From the NCBI GenBank assembly GCA_028291305.1, contig JAQGII010000261.1, forward strand, positions 1 through 12,091: a DNA stretch of 12,091 nucleotides, read 5' to 3'. Shown piece by piece: positions 7,234 to 12,091 of the stretch (position 1 is its first letter; each line of letters begins with the position of its first letter). The notes under the pieces were generated by a model. It made no database searches, was not told the origin of the DNA, and saw only the letters and a program-made list of their open reading frames with translations. This stretch comes from Caulobacteraceae bacterium (GTDB lineage: Bacteria > Pseudomonadota > Alphaproteobacteria > Caulobacterales > Caulobacteraceae). Made by a program: the position numbers and the translations under genes.

Positions 7234-7872
7234 TCAACGCGCCTGGAAGCCGCTGAACAGTCCATCCAGGAGCGTGCGGGACAGCGCCGCGGACTCGGTC
7301 CAGGGCGCATAGGGGTTGGCGATGCGCATGGAGATGATCCCGTGGCAGCCGCCCACCATGACCTCCGTCACCGCGCGCGGCGAGAGGTCGGCGCGCAGGC
7401 CGCCGCTGGCGATGGCCGCTTCCACGGCCTTCTGGGTCCGCTCGAAGCTGCGGCGGTTGAGCGGACCGACCACCGCGTGGCGCCGTTCGGCCAGATCCTT
7501 GGACGTCTCGCCGTACAGCAGCTGGTAGGTGGTGGGCTGGTCGAAGCCGAAGCGCAGGAACAGCTCCATCACGCGGCGCAGATGGGTGACCGGATCGAGG
7601 TTTTCGGCGGCCAGCGCGTCGATCTCCTGCTGCAGGCCCTCCAGAGCGCGCTGGCAGATCTCCAGCATGATCTCGCTCTTGTCCTGGAAGTACATGTAGA
7701 GCGCGGTGGAGGAGACGCCGACCTCCTCGGCGATCTTGCGGATGGTCGCGCCCTCGTAGCCGACGCGGTAGAAGATCCGCTCGGCCGCGGCCAGCAGCTC
7801 GGCGCGGCGCAGATGGCCTGAACCGCGCGCCTTGCGTTCGGACCGGATCGGCCGTTCCACGTCTGTCATCAT
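7234..7872 (-). CDS. TetR/AcrR-family transcriptional regulator
   Basis: This 212-residue repressor-type protein has the N-terminal TetR helix-turn-helix at about 43-62 (TIRKIAEEVGVSSTALYMYF) and a C-terminal ligand/dimer domain; the segment around FLRFGFDQPTTYQLLY resembles the WHG-type C-domain. A basic N-terminal arm (PIRSERKARG) precedes the fold. It starts at the first of two tandem ATGs (7872 and 7869); GGAGGGG complementary to 7883-7889 lies 10 nt before the first. The downstream binding-protein gene begins within a few bases of its stop, so this gene probably leads the operon and may repress it. A promoter-like sequence with an internal inverted repeat lies upstream. Ligand unknown. 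Confidence 0.92.
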   Translation of the reverse strand: MMTDVERPIRSERKARGSGHLRRAELLAAAERIFYRVGYEGATIRKIAEEVGVSSTALYMYFQDKSEIMLEICQRALEGLQQEIDALAAENLDPVTHLRRVMELFLRFGFDQPTTYQLLYGETSKDLAERRHAVVGPLNRRSFERTQKAVEAAIASGGLRADLSPRAVTEVMVGGCHGIISMRIANPYAPWTESAALSRTLLDGLFSGFQAR

Positions 7873-7934
7873 CAGCGCTTGTCCCCTCCGCAGGAGCCCT
7901 GCCCTTTGTGGCGGGCGCCGGACAACCCGCGTCT

Positions 7935-7963
7935 TTTAAACGGCAAACCGTGCGCCTGGGCAA
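7935..7963 (-). promoter_or_regulatory. Candidate promoter and operator of the tetR-transporter operon
   Basis: Reading the minus strand, TTGCCC (7963-7958), a 17-bp spacer and TTTAAA (7940-7935) form a reasonable sigma-70-like promoter, matching 4 of 6 bases in each box. The spacer holds an inverted repeat overlapping the -10 edge (ACGG-CAAA-CCGT, 7940-7951), placed where a bound TetR dimer would block RNA polymerase. No experimental support; the repeat is short for a TetR operator. Confidence 0.4.
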
Positions 7964-7990
7964 GGCGGCCGCTTTACCGGCGGCGCTGAG

Positions 7991-8004
7991 CCCCGTAATC
8001 GGGG
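7991..8004 (+). promoter_or_regulatory. Small hairpin covering the ribosome binding site of the class I methyltransferase gene
   Basis: CCCCG (7991-7995) and CGGGG (8000-8004) form a perfect 5-bp stem with a TAAT loop. The G-rich 3' arm continues into GGA (8004-8006), the only Shine-Dalgarno-like sequence in front of the ATG at 8009, so folding would hide it. The spacing to the ATG is very tight. Confidence 0.4.
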
Positions 8005-8008
8005 GACG

Positions 8009-8911
8009 ATGAGCAAAACCCCCACCGTCGCCGCCGACGCCCTGGTCATGCGCACGACCGCGTGGCCGGACTATGCGCTGGTCGACAGCGGCGACGGCCG
8101 CAAGCTGGAACGCTACGGCCGCTTCCGCGTGGTGCGTCCCGAGCCCCAGTGCCTGTGGCGGCCGCGGCTCGACCCCGCCCAGTGGGACGCCGCCGACGCC
8201 GTGTTCGACCCGTCCGACGAGGACGAGGCCGGCAACTGGCGCTTCAAGAGCGGGCCGATCGCGCCCTTTCCCCTGGGCTGGGGCGACGTGCGGTTCCACG
8301 GCCAGTTCACCAATTTCCGCCACCTCGCCTTCTTCCCCGAGCAGGCGGCCAACTGGGCCTGGCTGAAAGGCCGCGTGGAGGCCGCAGGTCCTGGCGCCAA
8401 GGTGTTGAACCTGTTCGGCTATACCGGCGTGGCGAGCCTGGTCTGCGCGGCCGCGGGCGCCGCGGTCACGCATGTCGACGCCTCCAAGCGGGCGATCGGC
8501 TGGGCGCGCGAGAACGCGGCCTTGGCCAGGATGGACGACAGGCCGATCCGCTGGATCTGCGAGGACGCGCGCCGCTATGTGCAGCGCGAGGCCCGGCGCG
8601 GGACGCGCTACGACGGCATCATCCTCGATCCGCCGAAATACGGGCGCGGCCCCAACAACGAGGTCTGGCGGCTGTTCGAGGACCTGCCTGAACTTACCCG
8701 GCTATGCGCCGGACTTCTATCGGAAAACGCCAGTTTCATCCTGCTCAACGCCTATGCCGCGCGCATCTCGGGCGTGGCCCTGGCCCATCTGCTGGCGTCG
8801 GAACTGGAGGGCCGTGGCGGCCGCATCGACTGGGGCGAACTGGCCCTGCAGGAAGAGGCCACGGAGCGCCAGATCGGCCTGTCCTTCTTCGCCCGCTGGA
8901 CGCCGGCATGA
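8009..8911 (+). CDS. Class I SAM-dependent methyltransferase, RlmI/RlmK-like
   Basis: A 300-residue Rossmann-fold methyltransferase, probably of RNA. The SAM-binding motif VLNLFGYTG (132-140) is followed by Asp157 in THVDASKRAIGWARENA, which should bind the SAM ribose, and by the catalytic-type motif DPPKYGRGP (207-215). DPPK plus these spacings match the RlmI/RlmK and Methyltrans_SAM families, which make 5-methylcytosine or 7-methylguanine in 23S rRNA. It lacks the N-terminal PUA domain of RlmI; residues 1-125 look like the shortened N-domain of alphaproteobacterial members. The target base is therefore open. Its TGA overlaps the start of the next RNA methyltransferase gene by 4 bp, which supports an RNA-modifying role. 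Confidence 0.88.
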   Translation: MSKTPTVAADALVMRTTAWPDYALVDSGDGRKLERYGRFRVVRPEPQCLWRPRLDPAQWDAADAVFDPSDEDEAGNWRFKSGPIAPFPLGWGDVRFHGQFTNFRHLAFFPEQAANWAWLKGRVEAAGPGAKVLNLFGYTGVASLVCAAAGAAVTHVDASKRAIGWARENAALARMDDRPIRWICEDARRYVQREARRGTRYDGIILDPPKYGRGPNNEVWRLFEDLPELTRLCAGLLSENASFILLNAYAARISGVALAHLLASELEGRGGRIDWGELALQEEATERQIGLSFFARWTPA

Positions 8912-9699
8912 GCGCGCGCCAGATCACCTCCCTGACCAATCCCACGGTCAAGGCCGTCCGGGCGCTGCACCTGCGCAAGGAGCGCGAGGAAACCGGCCTG
9001 TTCCTGGCGGAGGGGCTCAAGATCGTGATCGACGCGATCGAGCTGGGTCACGCGCCGCGCATCCTGATGTACGGCCCCGACGCCGGCCAGCATCCGATGC
9101 TGAAGAAGGCGCTGGCGGCCACCCTGGCGGCCGACGGCGAGGTGATCGAGGTCAACCGCGAGGTCCTGGAGAAGGTCTCGCGCCGCGATAACCCCCAGGC
9201 CGTAATGGCTGTTTTCCCTCAGCTTTTCACCGCGCTTTCAGACATCCGCCCCGCCGAGGCGCCCTGCTGGGTGGCGCTGCAGGCGGTGCGCGATCCCGGC
9301 AACCTCGGGACTATCGTCCGCACGGCCGACTCCGCCGGCTGCGGCGGCGTGATCCTGGTCGGCGACTGCACCGATCCCTATTCGGTGGAGGCGGTGCGCG
9401 CGACCATGGGTTCGGTGTTCGCCGTCAAGATCGCCAAGGCGTCGGTGGAGGACTTCCTGGCCTGGCGCGAGACCTGGCCCGGTTCGGTGGTGGGAACCCT
9501 GCTCAGCGCCACCACGGATTATCGCCGGGCCGACTACCGCAAGCCGGCCATGATCCTGATGGGCAACGAGCAACAGGGCCTCCCGCCGGAGCTGGCCGCC
9601 GCCTGCGACGTGACGGTGAAAATCCCCATGCGCGGCCGGGCCGACAGCCTCAACCTGTCGGTGGCGACGGGGATCATGATCTATACGGTGACGGGGTAG
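8908..9699 (+). CDS. TrmH/SpoU-family (SPOUT) RNA 2'-O-methyltransferase
   Basis: This 263-residue enzyme has the two-part layout of the SpoU family: an N-terminal substrate-binding domain (about 1-105, with FLAEGLKIV at 32-40) and a knotted SPOUT catalytic domain. The three SPOUT motifs are present: motif 1 NLGTIVRTADSAG (132-144, with catalytic Arg138), motif 2 LMGNEQQGLP (217-226) and motif 3 SLNLSVATG (247-255). Such enzymes 2'-O-methylate a ribose in rRNA or tRNA; the exact site cannot be told. The start ATG at 8908 overlaps the previous gene's TGA; in-frame codons back to 8704 are a shadow of that gene. The downstream repeat begins about 20 bp after its stop. Confidence 0.92.
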   Translation: MSARQITSLTNPTVKAVRALHLRKEREETGLFLAEGLKIVIDAIELGHAPRILMYGPDAGQHPMLKKALAATLAADGEVIEVNREVLEKVSRRDNPQAVMAVFPQLFTALSDIRPAEAPCWVALQAVRDPGNLGTIVRTADSAGCGGVILVGDCTDPYSVEAVRATMGSVFAVKIAKASVEDFLAWRETWPGSVVGTLLSATTDYRRADYRKPAMILMGNEQQGLPPELAAACDVTVKIPMRGRADSLNLSVATGIMIYTVTG

Positions 9700-9719
9700 G
9701 TTTCGGCATCTCCCCTCAT

Positions 9720-9767
9720 CGTCATCCTCCGGGCGCCCAAAGGGCGAACCGGGGGACCCAAGCGACG
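9720..9767. repeat. Left REP-like palindrome flanking the GIY-YIG gene
   Basis: The ends CGTCATCC (9720-9727) and CCGGGGGACCCAAGCG (9749-9764) are exact inverted copies of the right-hand palindrome (10121-10128 and 10095-10110). Internally TCCTCCGG (9725-9732) pairs with CCGGGGGA (9749-9756) with one T-G wobble. The 16-nt apex carries an extra hairpin, CGCCC-AAA-GGGCG (9734-9746), which the right copy lacks. Confidence 0.85.
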
Positions 9768-9798
9768 TTGGCCGAAGGCCGCCGCCAAGCTAACGTCG
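9763..9798 (+). other. Leader hairpin just before the GIY-YIG start codon
   Basis: CGACGTT (9763-9769) pairs with AACGTCG (9792-9798), with inner GGC/GCC pairing and an alternative small hairpin GGCC-GAA-GGCC (9770-9780). The structure ends 4 nt before the ATG at 9803. There is no Shine-Dalgarno here, so folding could limit translation; it may equally be part of the repeat unit. Confidence 0.5.
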
Positions 9799-9802
9799 TC
9801 AA

Positions 9803-10090
9803 ATGGCCGGCTGGGTCTACATCCTCGCCAGCGCGCCCTACGGCACGCTCTACATCGGCGTCACCGCCGATCTGCCGCGCCGCGTCTTTGAACACCGCGA
9901 AGGCGTGGGCTCGGCCTTCGCCAAGCGCTACGGCGTACATCGTCTCGTTCACACGGAATATTTCGAGGATATTGAGACCGCCATCCACCGTGAGAAACGG
10001 TTGAAGAAGTGGAATCGGCGGTGGAAGATCGATCTGATCGAGCAGGACAACCCGCAGTGGGCTGATCTTTACGAGCGCTTGAATTGGTGA
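9803..10090 (+). CDS. Single-domain GIY-YIG nuclease family protein
   Basis: A 95-residue protein that is essentially one GIY-YIG domain, as in the UPF0213/YhbQ group. The motif pair is VYI (5-7) and YIG (17-19); Arg26/Arg27 and His31 follow. Glu64 in AIHREKRLKKW is the expected metal-binding acid, and Asn83 in EQDNPQW is also typical. All catalytic positions appear intact, so it is probably an active DNA endonuclease or nuclease-like protein; the cellular role of these short members is poorly defined. It has no recognisable ribosome binding site. Both sides are inverted palindromes, the right one starting immediately after the TGA. Its 3' half is less GC-rich than its neighbours (31 of 60 bases at 9961-10020), which hints at separate ancestry. 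Confidence 0.92.
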   Translation: MAGWVYILASAPYGTLYIGVTADLPRRVFEHREGVGSAFAKRYGVHRLVHTEYFEDIETAIHREKRLKKWNRRWKIDLIEQDNPQWADLYERLNW

Positions 10091-10091
10091 T

Positions 10092-10128
10092 CGCCGCTTG
10101 GGTCCCCCGGTCAAGCCGGGGGATGACG
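10092..10128. repeat. Right REP-like palindrome flanking the GIY-YIG gene
   Basis: The palindrome starts 1 nt after the GIY-YIG stop codon. TCCCCCGG (10103-10110) and CCGGGGGA (10116-10123) form a perfect 8-bp stem with loop TCAAG. The outer parts CGCTTGGG and TGACG are inverted copies of the left palindrome. The CCGGTCAAGCCGG core resembles the abundant intergenic palindromes of alphaproteobacteria; genome copy number is not visible here. Confidence 0.85.
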
Positions 10129-10134
10129 GTATTG

Positions 10135-10152
10135 GGGGCGATTGGCCGCCCC
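10135..10152. other. GC-rich hairpin after the right palindrome
   Basis: GGGGCG (10135-10140) pairs perfectly with CGCCCC (10147-10152) across a 6-nt loop ATTGGC. No T-run follows on either strand, so a classical terminator is unlikely, though it may help end transcription. The rest of 10153-10287 shows no gene or clear signal. Confidence 0.4.
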
Positions 10153-10287
10153 TGCCCGGTTCCTGCTTAACCAGGCGCTGTAAGTCCGGCGCGGGCGGTC
10201 GTGACGGCCTTGAGCACGCTATCCCTCCGACCCTCCCGCCCGGCCTTTCGAACTCTACGCCTCTTGGTGACCGGCTAGCGTCCGCGC

Positions 10288-10611
10288 CTAGCGGCTCGGC
10301 CGCCCCGCCGGGACCTTGTGCACCCGGGGCACTGAGGGGGCGTAGTAGGTCTGCCCCTGCCATCTGATCTCCAGCACCGGACAGCCGTCGATGACGCGCA
10401 GCACCGCATGCTGCAAGAAGCCGGGGGGCAGGTCGCCGAGACGTTTCAGCTGGACCGCATGCGATTCGGCCGTCCGCAGCGCCAGGGCGCCGCAGGCCCG
10501 CGAGGCGCGGGCGGCGTTTTCGTCGCGTTGCATCTGGCTGGGCGAGACCGGCGTCCCCTCCGCCGAAGCGGCGGCGCCGGCGAACAACAGAGCGAACACC
10601 AAGGTCCTCAT
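10288..10611 (-). CDS. Small secreted protein of unknown function
   Basis: A 107-residue protein I do not recognise. It has a clear Sec signal peptide (Arg2, hydrophobic core 4-15, likely cleavage after ASA at 15-17), so it should be periplasmic or outside the cell. The mature part of about 90 residues has two cysteines (Cys40, Cys77) that could form one disulfide, a central mixed charged/hydrophobic stretch, VIDGCPVLEIRWQGQTYY near 73-90, and a Pro/Arg-rich end. AAGGAG (complement of 10618-10623) lies 6 nt before the ATG, a strong ribosome binding site that fixes this start. It is divergent from the amine oxidase gene and has no obvious partner downstream. Confidence 0.8.
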   Translation of the reverse strand: MRTLVFALLFAGAAASAEGTPVSPSQMQRDENAARASRACGALALRTAESHAVQLKRLGDLPPGFLQHAVLRVIDGCPVLEIRWQGQTYYAPSVPRVHKVPAGRPSR

Positions 10612-10788
10612 GTCGATCTCCTTCCGGCGCCTGAAGTTTACGCGAAATGGACTTTTGAAGCCAGCGCGAGCCGGAATGATCGGCAACCGGGCGTCATGAA
10701 TCGCGCCGGCCCATATTCCTTTTGACGCTCGGCGGCCGCCTTCCGAAGTCTCCGACCCACGTGGAGTCAAACGACGGGGCTGGCGCAG
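10612..10788. promoter_or_regulatory. Divergent control region between the small secreted protein and the amine oxidase
   Basis: This 177-bp gap should hold both promoters. It contains a nested imperfect palindrome at 10664-10706 (GCGCGA paired with TCGCGC, inner ATGA with TCAT, core CGG-CAA-CCG), a possible operator. On the plus strand TTGACG (10722-10727) is a good -35 hexamer, but no matching -10 follows at normal spacing. A GAGTC (CcrM-type site) lies at 10763-10767. No strong Shine-Dalgarno precedes the ATG at 10789. Confidence 0.35.
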
Positions 10789-12091
10789 ATGGATACCGGA
10801 ATTCCCAAAACGACGCGGCGACAGCTGCTGTCGGCGATCGGCTTGGTGGGCGGCACGGCCGCGCTCTACAACGCCATGACCACCATGGGCCATGCGGCCG
10901 AGACCCAGTTCCACGGCCCGCCCCAACTGAGCGGCGGGGCCAAGGGCCAGTCGGTCATCGTGCTGGGCTCGGGTCTGGCCGGCATGCTGGCGGCCTACGA
11001 GCTGAGCAAGGCCGGCTACAAGGTCCGCATCCTGGAATACCAGAACCGTCCCGGCGGGCGGAACTGGTCGCTCTACGGCGGCGATACCTATACCGAGCTG
11101 GGCGGCGCGACCCAGCACGTCCAGTTCGCCCCGGGCAACTACCTGAACCCCGGCCCCTGGCGCATCCCGCACCATCACCGCACCCTGCTGCACTACTGCA
11201 AGGCGTTCGGCGTGGCGCTGGAGCCCTTCATCCAGTTCAACCACGACGCCTTCATCCACTCGAGCAAGGCCTTCGGCGGCAAGCCCAAGCACTATCGCGA
11301 GGTCGCCGCCGATTTCGAGGGCAGCATCGCCGAACTGCTGGGCAAGGCGGTCAACAAGGGCGGGCTGGACGCCGAGGTGACCAAGGAAGACCGCGAGCGG
11401 CTGATGGAGGCCCTGCGCGGCTGGGGCATGCTCGACAAGGACATGAAGTACGCCTCCAACCTGGCGACGGCCGGCCACCGCGGCTACGACCGGCCGCCCG
11501 GCGGCGGGGTCAACGGCGCGCCGATCCCGTCGGCCCTGGACAACAGCTTCCATGACATCCTGGACCCGATGGTCTGGAGCAACATGGCCTTCTTCATGAA
11601 CCACGAGATGCAGACCACCATGTTCCAGCCGGTGGGCGGCATGGGCATGATCGGCAAGGGGTTCGCCAAGCAGGTCGGCCAGTTCATCACCTACAACGCC
11701 AAGGTGACCAAGGTCGCTCAGGACGCCAAGGGCGTCACCGTGACCTACAACGACACGGCCAGCGGCGCGGTCAGCCAGGCCCAGGCCGACTACTGCGTCT
11801 GCACCATCCCGCTGGGGGTGCTGAACCAGATCGACCTGCAGGTGGCGCCGAAGATGAAGGCGGCGATCGCCGCGGTGCCCTATTCGACCCAGGTAAAGAT
11901 CGGCCTGGAGATGAAACGGCGCTTCTGGGAGGAGGACGACAACCTCTACGGCGGCCACAGCTTCACCGACCAGGACATCGCCCTGATCTCCTATCCCAAC
12001 TTCGACTTCTTCAAGGACAAGCCGGCGGTGCTGCTGGGCGCCTTCGCCAGCAACCTGGGGGGCCTGCGCCTGACCGCCATGACACCCGAGC
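10789..12091 (+). CDS. Tat-exported flavin monoamine oxidase family protein (partial, C-terminus off the right edge)
   Basis: An FAD-dependent amine oxidase that should oxidise an amine or amino acid to an imine with release of hydrogen peroxide; 434 residues are visible. The N-terminus has a twin-arginine motif (TTRRQLL, Arg10-Arg11) and a hydrophobic stretch (about 15-30), so the folded flavoprotein is probably exported to the periplasm. FAD binding is shown by GSGLAG (60-65), Glu83 at the end of the second strand, and RPGGR (87-91). PVGGMGMIGKGFA (281-293) and IPLGVL (340-345) are family blocks; Lys370 in TQVKIGLEM fits the conserved lysine near the flavin N5. The ATG at 10789 is the first start that retains the Tat motif. 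Substrate unknown; tryptophan- and polyamine-oxidase-like relatives exist. Confidence 0.9.
   Translation, partial: MDTGIPKTTRRQLLSAIGLVGGTAALYNAMTTMGHAAETQFHGPPQLSGGAKGQSVIVLGSGLAGMLAAYELSKAGYKVRILEYQNRPGGRNWSLYGGDTYTELGGATQHVQFAPGNYLNPGPWRIPHHHRTLLHYCKAFGVALEPFIQFNHDAFIHSSKAFGGKPKHYREVAADFEGSIAELLGKAVNKGGLDAEVTKEDRERLMEALRGWGMLDKDMKYASNLATAGHRGYDRPPGGGVNGAPIPSALDNSFHDILDPMVWSNMAFFMNHEMQTTMFQPVGGMGMIGKGFAKQVGQFITYNAKVTKVAQDAKGVTVTYNDTASGAVSQAQADYCVCTIPLGVLNQIDLQVAPKMKAAIAAVPYSTQVKIGLEMKRRFWEEDDNLYGGHSFTDQDIALISYPNFDFFKDKPAVLLGAFASNLGGLRLTAMTPE

Noticed and set aside
7873-8008. Possible cobalamin riboswitch upstream of the transporter operon
   Set aside because: The gap is only 136 bp and I see no B12-box-like sequence or multi-helix fold in the minus-strand leader; a TetR-type operator is the more economical explanation.
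7234-8473. A 415-codon minus-strand frame covering tetR and part of the methyltransferase gene
   Set aside because: It reads both genes in the wrong frame or strand and has no domain; tetR and the methyltransferase account for the coding signal.
10225-10287. tRNA-like T-arm resemblance (CTTTCGAACTC) after the GIY-YIG unit
   Set aside because: No matching acceptor stem, anticodon arm or CCA end could be built around it on either strand.
10722-11555. A 277-codon plus-strand frame across the start of the amine oxidase
   Set aside because: Wrong frame. The frame from 10789 carries the Tat motif, the FAD-binding motif and the amine-oxidase blocks without interruption.
10612-11958. Long minus-strand extension upstream of the small secreted protein
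   Set aside because: It is antisense to the amine oxidase and low in complexity. The signal peptide and the strong ribosome binding site fix the start at 10611.

Overview
The window reads as a chromosomal segment from a high-GC alphaproteobacterium, most likely of the Caulobacterales (Caulobacter/Phenylobacterium type). The reasons are very GC-rich third codon positions, a divergent lytic transglycosylase / dapA-smpB arrangement, a Tat-exported flavin amine oxidase, and an intergenic repeat resembling the Caulobacter intergenic repeats (CIR) that carry a CcrM site (GANTC) at the centre of one inverted repeat. The family assignment is inferred from protein and repeat style, not from a database search. 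No prophage, integrase, transposase, CRISPR array, tRNA or rRNA gene was seen.

Layout. Bases 1-1184, minus strand: dapA followed by smpB (cut by the left edge), overlapping by an ATGA. Bases 1185-1311: short divergent control region. Bases 1312-3603, plus strand: a periplasmic Slt70-type lytic transglycosylase. Bases 3601-3716: a two-hairpin CIR-like repeat whose TAGAGC ends form the stop codons of both convergent neighbours. Bases 3714-7872, minus strand: an apparent five-gene operon in the order TetR-type regulator, periplasmic binding protein, FecCD-type permease, ABC ATPase, threonine/serine dehydratase. Its junctions are a 4-nt gap and then three ATGA overlaps. The transporter is of the iron-siderophore/haem/cobalamin type.

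Bases 8009-9699, plus strand: two translationally overlapping RNA methyltransferase-like genes, a Rossmann-fold class I enzyme and a SpoU/TrmH (SPOUT) enzyme. Bases 9720-10128: a single-domain GIY-YIG nuclease gene held between two inverted, REP-like palindromes with a further hairpin just before its start codon. Bases 10288-10611, minus strand: a small secreted protein of unknown function. Bases 10789-12091, plus strand: a Tat-dependent flavin amine oxidase running off the right edge.

Most of the window is housekeeping: lysine/cell-wall precursor synthesis, ribosome rescue, peptidoglycan turnover, metal-complex or vitamin uptake and RNA modification. The least ordinary parts are the GIY-YIG gene packaged between inverted palindromes, the CIR-like element that supplies stop codons to two convergent genes, and the amino-acid dehydratase fused by overlap to an ABC uptake operon.
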